A stretch of DNA of 64,000 bases from Hoeflea prorocentri (GCF_027944115.1 NZ_JAPJZI010000001.1:930001-994000); one strand, 5' to 3'; shown: positions 27,582 to 35,782, numbered from the stretch's first letter. Translations and numbers: made by a program. Notes: generated from the letters alone by a model not told the origin.

Positions 27582-27846
27582 AGGCCGGGCCTTCAATCGC
27601 AGTTTTCGTCATATCGACTGTCTCATCGATAACAGCTTCCGGTGCGGAAACAAGCCGGCGAAGAAATTGATGCACTCAATCATATCGCCGGGTTAGCAAT
27701 GAAACCGGGTGGCCGGCATGCTAAATAATCCGCTGCGACAGCCGGCCCTGTTGATGATGACGCAAATCCGTTGCATTTGTGTGGTGCTGCTGTGCTGAAC
27801 ACCGGCAAAATGTGATGCAGCAGACAGGCGAAAGGAGAGATGAAGG

Positions 27847-28764
27847 ATGGCTGAGGATCGTGACGGGGAGGCCATGGACTGGCTTGAGGCGGAACTTGCC
27901 GATACTCTCGACGAGGATTACGAGTTGGAAATGTCGGAGCCGGCGCTGTCGATGGAAATCCGGCGCATCTACCGGCAGATGCATCCACCGACAATTCCGC
28001 GCCCGGAATATTTTCGCGAATTGCTGTCTCTGCAATCCGAACTGATCAAGCTGCAGGACTGGGTTTCTGCCACCGGAGCCAAGATTGTTGTCATCTTCGA
28101 AGGCCGCGATTCAGCCGGCAAGGGCGGGGTCATCAAACGAATCACTCAGCGCCTCAACCCGCGCGTCTGCCGCGTTGTCGCGCTGCCGGCGCCGAACGAC
28201 CGGGAAAAGACGCAGTGGTATTTCCAGCGTTATGTGCCGCATCTGCCGGCGGGTGGCGAGATCGTGTTGTTCGACCGTTCCTGGTATAACCGCGCCGGTG
28301 TCGAGCGCGTGATGGGCTTCGCCGATTCTGACCAGGTCGAGCAGTTTTTCCGCGATGTGCCCGAATTCGAGCGGATGCTCGTGCGCTCGGGCATTATCCT
28401 GATAAAATACTGGTTTTCCATTACGGACGAGGAACAGCAATTGCGCTTCCTCATGCGCATTCACGATCCGCTCAAGCAATGGAAGCTGAGCCCCATGGAT
28501 CTGCAGTCCCGGGTCAAGTGGGAAGACTACACGAAAGCCAAGGAAGAGATGCTGGAGCGGACCAATATTCCGGAAGCGCCCTGGTATATCGTGGAAGGCA
28601 ATGACAAGAAGCGCGCCCGCCTGAACTGTATGAATCATTTCCTCAAGCAGATCCCGTATGGACCGGTCGACCATGAAGATGTCGAGTTGCCCGACCGCGT
28701 GTTCAAGCCGGATTACGAACGTGCCGTTCTGCCGCAGGATCTCTATGTACCGCAGAAGTATTGA
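27847..28764 (+). CDS. ppk2: Polyphosphate kinase 2 family protein
   Basis: Transfers phosphate between polyphosphate and nucleotides; the length (305 residues) fits single-domain PPK2 proteins. Motifs: Walker A-like IFEGRDSAGKGGVIK, lid segment PNDREKTQWYFQRYVPHLP and Walker B-like FDRSWYNRAGVERVMGF, then KYWFSITDEEQ and the C-terminal KKRARLNCMNHFL. The ribosome site AAAGGAG precedes the ATG. Divergent from the SLC13 gene across 265 bases. Direction (NTP synthesis or polyP synthesis) cannot be fixed from sequence. Confidence 0.93.
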   Translation: MAEDRDGEAMDWLEAELADTLDEDYELEMSEPALSMEIRRIYRQMHPPTIPRPEYFRELLSLQSELIKLQDWVSATGAKIVVIFEGRDSAGKGGVIKRITQRLNPRVCRVVALPAPNDREKTQWYFQRYVPHLPAGGEIVLFDRSWYNRAGVERVMGFADSDQVEQFFRDVPEFERMLVRSGIILIKYWFSITDEEQQLRFLMRIHDPLKQWKLSPMDLQSRVKWEDYTKAKEEMLERTNIPEAPWYIVEGNDKKRARLNCMNHFLKQIPYGPVDHEDVELPDRVFKPDYERAVLPQDLYVPQKY

Positions 28765-28803
28765 GACCGGTTCCCGGCGGCTTCCTTGGAGTTATAGCCG
28801 GCG

Positions 28804-28830
28804 ATGCTTCAGAATGTTGTCCTGAAGCAT
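28804..28830. repeat. 9-bp perfect inverted repeat after ppk2
   Basis: ATGCTTCAG (28804-28812) and CTGAAGCAT (28822-28830) with a 9-base loop. There is no T tract, so it is a poor intrinsic terminator; it may be a hairpin protecting the ppk2 mRNA end or an operator for the downstream outer-membrane gene. Confidence 0.45.
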
Positions 28831-28955
28831 GCGTTGAGACCGTGAAGCGCTGATTTATAAACGGGCTTCGTTTTCCTGCAATATTTCGCACTATCGAGTA
28901 ATTCGCAATCGGGTTATTGGTAGGCGGGGTGATTTTCAGGAGAAGGGCGTGTTCT

Positions 28956-30230
28956 ATGATGATCGACCGATATTCAACGGTTTTTCTTGCCGTTCTGGTG
29001 GCGGCTGTGCCGGCCAAGGCAGACTCTCTGTTTTCGTCTTCGGGCGCCTTGGCCAGCCAGACAAGCGTCTATGACTGGACCGGCTTCTATGTGGGCGTTG
29101 GCGGCGGAACCGGCTTCATCATAGACCAGATCAATGTACCTTCTCTTGGAACGTCCATTGGCGGAACTGGCGGGCGGGGTTATTTCGGCAAGCTGACCCT
29201 TGGCTACGATCATCTCTTTTCCAATGGCATCGTCCTTGGCGGCGCGGTTGTTGGGCGCTACGGCGATATCGATACGTCCTGGTCGATCAACGGCACACCG
29301 TTTTCCTCCGAAGTGAAGGCCGACTACGGTTTCGACGTGATCGGCCGTCTTGGCTATACGATCACGCCCCGCACGCTTGCCTATGTGCTCGGCGGCTATA
29401 GCTGGCAGCACTTTAAGTTCAACTCGGCAATCCCAGCCTTCTCCAGGAGCTGGAGCGACAATGGTTACGTCGTGGGCGTGGGAACGGAGACGGCATTTCG
29501 CAACAACTGGACGTGGAGTTCGGAATACCGGTACTCGGATTATTCCGGCCGCTCCTTCGGACCGCTCGGCGGCTCCAGCATCGAACCGGCAACCCATACG
29601 TTTCATTCAAGCCTCAACTACAGGCTTGGAGGCGGACTTTCCCAACAGGAAAGGGCGCCGTTCGTACACGAATGGGCCGGCCTCAAGGTCGGCGGTGCGA
29701 TCAGCGTTGGCGCCAATGTCAACAAGATCACGACAACCGGCGGCGGCTTTACCTTCGACGGCATGGCGACGGAAGGATATCTTGCCGAAGCCAATATCGG
29801 CTACGACTGGGAACTTGGCGAGCGGTGGGTCGCCGGTGTCGTCCTGGCGGGCGAATATATCAGCGCTTCGTCAAGCACGACAGCGGCCGGAGTGACGTTC
29901 AACGCAGAAGCCGATGATTTCGGTTTCGATGCTTTGGTGCGGGTCGGGCGGAAGTTTAACGACTATACGCTGGGTTACGTGATCGGCGGCTACACATGGC
30001 AGAACCTTGAGGCATCTGTCTCGGTTCCGGCGATTTCGAGGGATATCAGCCTCAATGCCGTTTCAATCGGCACGGGCACGGAATTGGCGCTCAGCGAAAA
30101 GACCAGCGCCTATGTCGAATACCGCTACACGCGCTATGAAGATGTGGACCTTGGCACCTTTGCGACAATTGAACCGTCAAGCCATACGGTTCGGGTCGGT
30201 GCGAAGTTCAAGCTTTATACACCCGACTAG
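28956..30230 (+). CDS. Tandem-barrel outer-membrane protein (two Omp25-like repeats)
   Basis: A 424-residue precursor with a signal peptide ending near VPAKADS. It contains two Omp25/31-like barrel repeats in constant register 198 residues apart: DWTGFYVGVGGG (40) with EWAGLKVGGAIS (239); YGFDVIGRLGY (124) with FGFDALVRVGR (322); LAYVLGGYSWQ (141) with LGYVIGGYTWQ (339); EYRYSDY (190) with EYRYTRY (388); IEPATHTF with IEPSSHTV. Single Omp25-like proteins elsewhere in the window have one such unit. It may fold as two 8-strand barrels or a 16-strand pore. The ATG at 28956 is preferred, with AGGAGAAGG upstream. Confidence 0.85.
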   Translation: MMIDRYSTVFLAVLVAAVPAKADSLFSSSGALASQTSVYDWTGFYVGVGGGTGFIIDQINVPSLGTSIGGTGGRGYFGKLTLGYDHLFSNGIVLGGAVVGRYGDIDTSWSINGTPFSSEVKADYGFDVIGRLGYTITPRTLAYVLGGYSWQHFKFNSAIPAFSRSWSDNGYVVGVGTETAFRNNWTWSSEYRYSDYSGRSFGPLGGSSIEPATHTFHSSLNYRLGGGLSQQERAPFVHEWAGLKVGGAISVGANVNKITTTGGGFTFDGMATEGYLAEANIGYDWELGERWVAGVVLAGEYISASSSTTAAGVTFNAEADDFGFDALVRVGRKFNDYTLGYVIGGYTWQNLEASVSVPAISRDISLNAVSIGTGTELALSEKTSAYVEYRYTRYEDVDLGTFATIEPSSHTVRVGAKFKLYTPD

Positions 30231-30285
30231 AGGGTAAGGGCGTATCCTGCTCCTAAAAGACCGGTGACTTAGTGTCAGAATCATT

Positions 30286-30321
30286 AAGGGCTGGGTTCCG
30301 TTTGGAGCCCAGCCCTTATCT
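30286..30321. terminator. Bidirectional terminator between convergent genes
   Basis: A 14-bp stem (30286-30299 with 30304-30317, one wobble) around a GTTT loop, followed on the plus strand by a T-rich tail. It separates the tandem-barrel gene from the convergent glycine-zipper lipoprotein gene. Confidence 0.75.
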
Positions 30322-30336
30322 TTTGTGTGCTCTACC

Positions 30337-30585
30337 TTAGCGCCAGTGACAGCGTGTCGTGTAGATCTGTCCGCGCGAGTTGCGGTACTGGCAACGACCG
30401 TCTGCGGTTGTGGCAAGATAGGTGCCGAAACCGCCGATCAGTGCGCCGACAACCGCACCACCAGCGGTCCCTGTCGCAACAGCGCCGACCGCAGCGCCTA
30501 CGCCAGCGCCCGATGCGGTCTTTTCAGTCGTTGTGCATGCCGTGAGTGTTGCTGCGGCGAGAACCGCAATTATTAAAGCCTTCAT
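30337..30585 (-). CDS. Glycine-zipper small lipoprotein (copy 1)
   Basis: An 82-residue lipoprotein: signal peptide with lipobox LTAC, then a glycine-zipper hydrophobic segment (GAGVGAAVGAVATGTAGGAV and GALIGGFGTYLA) and a short C-terminal domain with two cysteines, CQYRNSRGQIYTTRCHW. A clear ribosome site (AGGAGGG) precedes the ATG. It is a close paralogue of the gene at 30710-30958, same length and strand, evidently a tandem duplication. Function unknown; outer-membrane or periplasmic location expected. Confidence 0.85.
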   Translation of the reverse strand: MKALIIAVLAAATLTACTTTEKTASGAGVGAAVGAVATGTAGGAVVGALIGGFGTYLATTADGRCQYRNSRGQIYTTRCHWR

Positions 30586-30709
30586 ATCACCCTCCTTTTG
30601 GTGCCCCGTAAACGATGCCGTGTCACGGAATCGAAATCAATGTTCTGATAAACCCGGCCCGCCGACCCAAGGCCTAACGGACCGGTTCGGTTTGCAGGTT
30701 GTGCTGTGC

Positions 30710-30958
30710 TTAAAGCCAGTGACAGCGCGCTGTGTAAATCTGGCCGCGTGAATTGCGGTACTGGCACATGCCGTCGCCGGTTTCGGCCAGATAGGTTCCG
30801 AACCCGCCGATCAATGCGCCGACAACGGCGCCTCCGGCACTCTGGGTTACAGCGCCGCCGACAATTGCGCCGACGCCCGCGCCGGATGCTGTTTTTTCAC
30901 CCGTCGTGCAAGCCGACAGTGTCGCGGCTGCGAGAACTGCAATGACCAAGGCCCTCAT
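30710..30958 (-). CDS. Glycine-zipper small lipoprotein (copy 2)
   Basis: An 82-residue paralogue of the gene at 30337-30585, differing at scattered positions. Lipobox LSAC, glycine zipper (GAGVGAIVGGAV...GALIGGFGTYLA) and the C-terminal CQYRNSRGQIYTARCHW with two conserved cysteines. The ribosome site AGGAG lies before the ATG. The intergenic 124 bases between copies leave room for a separate promoter. The pair lies within a run of envelope-protein genes. Confidence 0.85.
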   Translation of the reverse strand: MRALVIAVLAAATLSACTTGEKTASGAGVGAIVGGAVTQSAGGAVVGALIGGFGTYLAETGDGMCQYRNSRGQIYTARCHWL

Positions 30959-31139
30959 TGTTTACTCCTGTATTTGCCGTCCCCGAGCGTGGGCGGTTTC
31001 CGTTTGCCACTCCATGGGATTGGAGTCGGATCCCGTGCAGTATTGAAACTACTGTCCGCAAGGTCAAGTCGTCGGGAAGTCATGACGCAGTATTTGCCGC
31101 GTGTGGTGTTTATCCGGCACAGTATACAACCGGTCCGGC

Positions 31140-31802
31140 TCAGATGCTGTTTCTTTCGTCATCCAGCATACGCAAACCGGTCGCAAGGCCGTTGACGTCA
31201 ATGGAATAGGTAACCGGCCGGTCCTGTGTATCATGTACGGTTGCCGTGATGCGGTCTGTTGTCAGGAGTGTGCCGACAAGCTTCGGATCGAGACTGGCCG
31301 TTGTTTCGCAATAACGGTCCACACATGAGCGGAAATCAAGGCTTAACGTGTCATCGGAACCGGCTTCGAGGACAAGCCCCTGATCAATTCGAATGCCCGT
31401 CGCAGCACGCCAGATGGCGCTGTATCCGCCTTGCGGATCCATCTCAATTCGCCACGAGAAGTTCACTTTACCTTGGTCGGAAACCTGATGGGTTACAGAA
31501 CAACTGGTCTCAGAGGCTTCTTCAACGTTGCATTTGTAAAGCCAGGTGCCGACGGGGATACCGACAGCCAATGGGACAGGACTTGGTTGCCGTGGTTTTA
31601 TGCGTTTTGTGCTTGCAGTGGTCAGACGGTCAGGACGATAAGTCAGCAGGTCTTCAATAATTTCGGTCTTGGCCCATGCTGCGCGTAATGTGTCAGGCAG
31701 TTCGTCGATAATCCTGTCGAACTTGTCCTGCGGGACGATCATCGGACCAAGCACTGCGCCAAGGGACACAGCCACCAGAAAAACAAGAAACGGAATATAC
31801 AT
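31140..31802 (-). CDS. Invasion-associated locus B (IalB)-like protein
   Basis: A 220-residue protein with a single N-terminal hydrophobic helix (residues 3-22, LVFLVAVSLGAVLGPM) acting as signal or anchor, a charged Pro-containing spacer, and an IalB-type domain from about 88. The domain shows GTWLYKCNVEEASETSCSV, then the hydrophilic strand core and FRSCVDRYCETTASL, giving the two paired cysteines typical of the family (PF06776). IalB proteins are periplasmic or surface proteins named from Bartonella; the molecular role is unknown. Confidence 0.78.
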   Translation of the reverse strand: MYIPFLVFLVAVSLGAVLGPMIVPQDKFDRIIDELPDTLRAAWAKTEIIEDLLTYRPDRLTTASTKRIKPRQPSPVPLAVGIPVGTWLYKCNVEEASETSCSVTHQVSDQGKVNFSWRIEMDPQGGYSAIWRAATGIRIDQGLVLEAGSDDTLSLDFRSCVDRYCETTASLDPKLVGTLLTTDRITATVHDTQDRPVTYSIDVNGLATGLRMLDDERNSI

Positions 31803-31943
31803 GGCAACACTCAGGCTAAAAGCAAAGCTGAAGCGTTGAGGTCAAGACAGGCAATTTCGTGACCGGATGCATGCCGATTGAGCGATGTGATCAGCCGGTT
31901 ACAATTTGTGATTGGATTGTCTTGCTTTGAATTTGACTGCAAC

Positions 31944-31966
31944 AAAAAAGGCGGGCCGAGCCCGCC
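31944..31966 (-). terminator. Rho-independent terminator of the Omp25-like gene
   Basis: On the minus strand: stem GGCGGGC-TCG-GCCCGCC (31966-31950) followed by six T (31949-31944). It follows the stop of the gene at 31992-32753. Confidence 0.9.
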
Positions 31967-31991
31967 TTCTTCTTGGTTTGTTTTGTGAGGC

Positions 31992-32753
31992 CTAGTTACC
32001 TGGGCTCCAGAGCTTGAAGTTGACGCCGACCTTGACAGAGTTTATCGCGTCGTTGTCGGCTGAGAAGGTAGCCACTGCCGGCGGACCGGGTGGATTAAAG
32101 CTGAATGAGTCATTGCTGTTCAAGTCAATGTAGGAGTATTCGGCAAAGACGGTTACGCGGTCAGCTACCGCCGCTTCTACACCTGCACCGGCAACCCAAC
32201 CAACTTCTGTTCCGCCAAGGCTCACACCGTTTATCGCGCTGGCAGGATTGGCAGCCGTGAAATCGGTGCTGACATCAGCAATTGCCAGGCCGCCGTGACC
32301 GTAAATCAGAACATTGTCATTGAAAAGCCAACCCGCACGGCCGCGAATAGTTGCGAGCCAGTCATACTCTGTTTCAAAAGTCACAAACTGACCAGCAGGA
32401 ACCACTCCGGTTTCCTGCATGCCGGTAAGAGCTATATCGCCTACAACGCCAAAGACCAGGTTGTTGTGTTGATAATTGTATCCAGCCTGGAAGCCTCCGA
32501 GCACACCATTGGGGCTGATTTGGCTGGAGCTAAACACGTTTGCCGGCGGACCCACGGTTCGCGATACTGTTGTATCCGTCCATCCGTATCCGGCATGGAC
32601 GCCCACAAACAGGCCGTCCCAAGCGCTCGCCGGCGCCGGCGCCGGTGCCGGAGCAACGGCTACTTCTTCGACAAACACATCTGCGGCCCCCGCCACGCTT
32701 GTCACCATTGCGGACACGATCATGGTGCCCAAAATCTTTTTCATTGCCTTCAT
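31992..32753 (-). CDS. Omp25-like outer-membrane beta-barrel protein (paralogue A)
   Basis: A 253-residue precursor: signal peptide ending GAADVF, an Ala/Pro-rich linker (AVAPAPAPAPAS), then an Omp25/31-type barrel with GLFVGVHAGYGW, LGGFQAGYNYQHNNLVFGVV, WLATIRGRAGWLFND, YGHGGLAI, VGWVAGAGVEAAV, VFAEYSYIDL and the C-terminal VKVGVNFKLWSPGN. It is a close relative of the gene at 33628-34377. Base composition looks more AT-rich than the neighbours. The first ATG (32753) and one three codons later are both possible. Confidence 0.88.
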   Translation of the reverse strand: MKAMKKILGTMIVSAMVTSVAGAADVFVEEVAVAPAPAPAPASAWDGLFVGVHAGYGWTDTTVSRTVGPPANVFSSSQISPNGVLGGFQAGYNYQHNNLVFGVVGDIALTGMQETGVVPAGQFVTFETEYDWLATIRGRAGWLFNDNVLIYGHGGLAIADVSTDFTAANPASAINGVSLGGTEVGWVAGAGVEAAVADRVTVFAEYSYIDLNSNDSFSFNPPGPPAVATFSADNDAINSVKVGVNFKLWSPGN

Positions 32754-33057
32754 AACAACACCGTCACTGTTTCAATCTGGGTTGTATCTCTATTATGAAT
32801 TCTCACAAATGATAATGGTATAATTCATATATCGGATATTAAGGCCGACTATGTGCCATAATGGCAACTCTATACTTAAAGTTGCGGTCAGATGAGGAAT
32901 TCGATATTATTTAGTGTGCTTCATATCACTATTTTTTCTATTGGACGCAGCTGTTGGTTCCCGTTCATTGCGAACGTTGATCTTTGCCGGAATTTGACTG
33001 GAATCAATGCACACTCAACTTTGTGCTGTATGATCTGCATGGAGAGCGAGGTGAGGT
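32754..33057. other. AT-rich divergent intergenic region (304 bases)
   Basis: No gene is apparent. It holds the upstream regions of the Omp25-like gene (minus) and the ClbS/DfsB-like gene (plus). A TATAAT hexamer occurs at 32819-32824 on the plus strand and CATAAT on the minus strand at 32797-32792; no convincing -35 partner was found for either. The stretch is clearly richer in A and T than flanking DNA. Confidence 0.5.
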
Positions 33058-33549
33058 ATGCCGGCGAAAAACAAAACAGAACTGCTCGAGGTAACGCACA
33101 AGGAGTATGGCAAGTTGGACGAGATTCTCTTGTCCTTGTCCGATGCTCAGGCGGCGACCAAGCAAGACGACATCTCGATCAAGGACATCGTCGGCCATCG
33201 GGCGCATTGGATCGATCTGTTTTTGGGCTGGTATGCTGACGGGCAGGCGGGCAAGCCCGTGTTTTTTCCAGCCGAAGGTTACAAGTGGAACGAGCTGCCA
33301 CGTTATAATGCCGACCTTCGCGAAAAGCAGAAGGAACTGGATTGGGAGGGTGCCAAGGCGTTGCTGGAAGCCAGTCACCAAAAGCTCGTCGCGCTTTTGG
33401 AAGGATTGTCGGAAGATAAGCTCTATGGCGGCCCGATGAAAGGCGCGCGCAATGCCTGGACACCGGGCCGATGGGCGGAGGCGGCGGGGCCGAGCCACTA
33501 TCGGTCGGCTTCAAAATACATCCGGTCTGCCCTGAAAGGGGCGTCCTGA
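33058..33549 (+). CDS. ClbS/DfsB family four-helix bundle protein
   Basis: A 163-residue cytosolic protein of the ClbS/DfsB (DUF1706, DinB-like) family, recognised from KTELLEVTHKEYGKLDEIL at the N-terminus, the central IKDIVGHRAHWIDLFLGWY and the C-terminal HYRSASKYIRSAL. ClbS itself detoxifies colibactin by hydrolysing its cyclopropane, but most homologues are uncharacterised and no toxin genes are near. A ribosome site GAGGTGAGG precedes the ATG. It lies between two paralogous Omp25-like genes on the other strand. Confidence 0.85.
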   Translation: MPAKNKTELLEVTHKEYGKLDEILLSLSDAQAATKQDDISIKDIVGHRAHWIDLFLGWYADGQAGKPVFFPAEGYKWNELPRYNADLREKQKELDWEGAKALLEASHQKLVALLEGLSEDKLYGGPMKGARNAWTPGRWAEAAGPSHYRSASKYIRSALKGAS

Positions 33550-33579
33550 CCCTCGTCCGATGAGGTGCCGGAATGGAAC

Positions 33580-33608
33580 AAAAAAGGCGGGCATGGGCCC
33601 GCCTTTTT
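33580..33608. terminator. Bidirectional terminator
   Basis: Stem GGCGGGC (33586-33592) and GCCCGCC (33597-33603) with ATGG loop, six A before and five T after, so it works on both strands. It separates the ClbS-like gene from the convergent Omp25-like gene. The stem is identical to that at 31950-31966. Confidence 0.9.
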
Positions 33609-33627
33609 CACAACAGTTCTGACAAGG

Positions 33628-34377
33628 TCAGTTGCCGGGGCGCCAGAGTTTGAAATTGACGCCGATCTTGATCGTGTCGATTGGGTTGTTATCGGCTGAA
33701 TAGGTGACAGTGCTGATCCGGCGTCCCGGTCCGAAGGTGACAGAGTCGCCGCTGCCGAAATCAAAGTGCGAATATTCTGCAAAGATGCTGACGCGGTCCG
33801 ACAGGGCAGTTTCAATGCCTGCACCCGCGACCCAACCCGTGTCATTTCCGCTCAAGGAGAGGGAGTTGACCCGTCGGGCTGGTGAAGAAAAGTCCGTACT
33901 CATGTTTGCAATCGCCAGACCACCATGAGCGTAGAGCAGCGTCTGATCGTTGATAAGCCAGCCAGCGCGCCCACGAATTGTTGCGAGCCAATCATATTCA
34001 CTTTCGAAACTGACTGGCGGTGTCAGACGCCGGGGCCTGCGGAAGGAAGCGCCGGAATCGCTCATGCCAGTCAGTGCAATGTCGCCGATGACACCGAAAA
34101 CAAAATCATTGTGTTGATAGTTGTAGCCGACCTGGATGCCGCCAAGGAGGCCGTCCAGCTCAAGTTGTGTTGAGAAATTGTTGCGGGTGCGCCCGCGACG
34201 TGTGCGATCACGCGACACGTCTGTATCAGACCAGCCGTAGCCGGTGTGCAGCCCAACGAAGAGGCCATCCCAATCATATGCAGGTCCGGCGTCCTGGGAT
34301 AGAGCCTGGGTCCCGCCGGCAACACTTATTGCCAGCGCGCAGACCGTTACGCCCAAGAATTTCCGCAAATAAACCAT
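33628..34377 (-). CDS. Omp25-like outer-membrane beta-barrel protein (paralogue B)
   Basis: A 249-residue precursor: signal peptide (about 1-28, ending GGTQALSQ) and a single barrel starting YDWDGLFVGLHTGYGWSDTD. It shares with paralogue A the blocks YNYQHNDFVFGVIGDIALTG, WLATIRGRAGWLIND, YAHGGLAIANMSTDF, GWVAGAGIE and the same end VGVNFKLWRPGN. An Arg-rich extracellular loop (RDRTRRGRTR and RRPRR) is a notable difference and would make the surface strongly positive. Same terminator stem as paralogue A, supporting duplication of a whole gene unit. Confidence 0.88.
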   Translation of the reverse strand: MVYLRKFLGVTVCALAISVAGGTQALSQDAGPAYDWDGLFVGLHTGYGWSDTDVSRDRTRRGRTRNNFSTQLELDGLLGGIQVGYNYQHNDFVFGVIGDIALTGMSDSGASFRRPRRLTPPVSFESEYDWLATIRGRAGWLINDQTLLYAHGGLAIANMSTDFSSPARRVNSLSLSGNDTGWVAGAGIETALSDRVSIFAEYSHFDFGSGDSVTFGPGRRISTVTYSADNNPIDTIKIGVNFKLWRPGN

Positions 34378-34487
34378 CTGAAAAGCAACCCCTCACAAAA
34401 TAAAGCTGCTTTTCTTCTATATAATTGGTTTTGAAACGAAATATTAAACTTAACTAATGGTTAATACATAAAATTTTACGCAAATTT

Positions 34488-34979
34488 TTACTGTTCTTTT
34501 GTTGTTTGTTCTGCCGCTGATTTCATGCCGCATGCGCTGCCGAAACACACCTCGAACACGCGAACCCAGCCATTGTTGTAATGGCCGCGCGCTTCCTCCC
34601 CACGCTCGCCGAGCGCTTCCCAATTGCGATGTTCGAGCGTGACTTGTGTTTGTGCGGGCGAAAGGGGCTCAAAGCGAACCTCAACCTCTGTCTGGTTCTC
34701 GACCGGTTCAGCCACATGCCAGGAAAAACATAGGATTTTGCCCTGCTCATATGTTTTTACAGAGCCCCAGTGGAGTTCCTCTCCCTCTGGCGTTGTCTCG
34801 TAAATGCGGCCGCCCACACCCTGTTCGATGGTGACGGATTTCGCCGGGTTTCCGGTTCGCCCTGCTGTCAACGAGTGCTGCGCGAGCGGCCACCAATTGG
34901 CGGTTTGTTCGGCAAAAATTCTGAAGGCGGTCTCCGCATCACACGGAACTACAATGCGCTTTCTGATCGGATCAACCAT
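34488..34979 (-). CDS. SRPBCC (AHSA1-like) family protein
   Basis: A 163-residue START-like domain protein: PIRKRIVVPCDAETAFRIF at the N-terminus, WWPLAQHS, then VGGRIYETTPEGEELHWGSV and the C-terminal helix with GWVRVFEVCFG. Members bind hydrophobic ligands or aid Hsp90-type chaperones, but function is usually unknown. The ATG at 34979 has GGAG upstream and overlaps the ArsR stop by eight bases, so it is translationally coupled. The frame extends 49 codons upstream over arsR, which is not used. Confidence 0.85.
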   Translation of the reverse strand: MVDPIRKRIVVPCDAETAFRIFAEQTANWWPLAQHSLTAGRTGNPAKSVTIEQGVGGRIYETTPEGEELHWGSVKTYEQGKILCFSWHVAEPVENQTEVEVRFEPLSPAQTQVTLEHRNWEALGERGEEARGHYNNGWVRVFEVCFGSACGMKSAAEQTTKEQ

Positions 34980-35289
34980 TCTGTTCTCCCGTTTGCCTGT
35001 CGACTTCGGCCGCATAGGCTTCAAGGACATCGTCCCAGAAACCATCAAGATAGCTGCGTAGTTCGGCAAGGCCAGCATGCCGAATGCCGTAATACCTGGC
35101 GGTACCTTTCGGATACACTTCAACAAGGCCTGCGGTCTGCAGTACTTTAAGGTGCTGCGACACGGCAGGCCTGCTTATCGGCTGTTCGCCGGCGATGTCC
35201 GTAACCGTGCGCGGGCACGTCCGGAGCGCTTCGAAAATGTTCCGGCGTGAGGGATCGGCAAGCGCCGTCAGAGCCATTTCGTAAGTCAT
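34972..35289 (-). CDS. ArsR-family transcriptional repressor
   Basis: A 105-residue winged-helix regulator. Signature: MALTALADPSRRNIFEALR, the recognition region PISRPAVSQHLKVLQTAGLV and the wing VYPKGTARYYGI. No cysteine metal site is evident, consistent with the non-metal ArsR group that accompanies SRPBCC proteins. The ATG at 35289 is used; a GTG at 35292 precedes it directly. The gene begins inside a tandem palindrome (35281-35315), so autorepression is likely. Co-transcribed with the SRPBCC gene. Confidence 0.9.
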   Translation of the reverse strand: MTYEMALTALADPSRRNIFEALRTCPRTVTDIAGEQPISRPAVSQHLKVLQTAGLVEVYPKGTARYYGIRHAGLAELRSYLDGFWDDVLEAYAAEVDRQTGEQNG

Positions 35290-35315
35290 CACTTACCGTA
35301 AGTCCTTACTTACGG
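35281..35315. promoter_or_regulatory. Two tandem palindromes at the arsR start (likely operator)
   Basis: Palindrome 1 is GTAAGT-CATC-ACTTAC (35281-35296) and palindrome 2 is CCGTAAGT-CCTT-ACTTACGG (35296-35315). Both have the same GTAAGT/ACTTAC half-sites and four-base spacers; their centres are 17 bases apart. The arsR start codon lies inside palindrome 1. Confidence 0.75.
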
Positions 35316-35782
35316 AGCGTCAAGTGATATTCTCAAACAGGGTAGAGCCTGACTGACGGATGCCTCATTTTGTCCGTCCGGTCATTTGCCGGGGCCGGAT
35401 TTACGAAGAACTTCGGGCAGGAATGTTGGAATCCTGACCGTAAGACGAACAAGCTGCCGCCGATCGATGCCGAGCTGGACGATTATTCAGGCCTTATTGC
35501 GGAAAAAACGTCGCAGACCTATTGCCGCCCGAGTAATCGGAAAAAACCGATTAATTCACAACGGCTTGACTTCAGGAAAGCTTGTTGCGGAGAAAGGCGG
35601 ATCAACAAAATAATACGTCGAAAACTCGCCTTATGGTTTATGCATTGGACTAAAGTCGCTTGCGCGATTGCGAATCTTTTGATTAAAAGAACATACGTTC
35701 ATTTATTTTTGAACGAAAGAAAGGCGCTCGGGCGCTTCCGGCAGATTGAGGGTCTGCCGGGTTTGGGAGGAGAACCTGAGGA
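35316..35782. other. Intergenic region before the acyl-CoA ligase (467 bases)
   Basis: No convincing gene. An open frame covers much of it (35370-35822) but is Lys/Arg/Cys-rich, unlike any family, and runs into the ligase gene. The 3' part holds a likely promoter: TTGCGC at 35660-35665 and a TTAAAA -10 region at 35683-35688, overlapped by the element shared with the tetR promoter at 43067. The rest is unassigned. Confidence 0.5.
35683..35708 (+). promoter_or_regulatory. Shared TetR-type element, copy 1 (acyl-CoA ligase promoter)
   Basis: Aligns with 43067-43092 at 21 of 26 positions, including the unbroken core ACGTTCATTT. It overlaps the -10 region and predicted start of transcription of the ligase-liv operon. 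An additional CGTTCA-N8-TGAACG inverted repeat spans 35696-35715. Probably bound by the TetR protein encoded at 43170. Confidence 0.6.
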
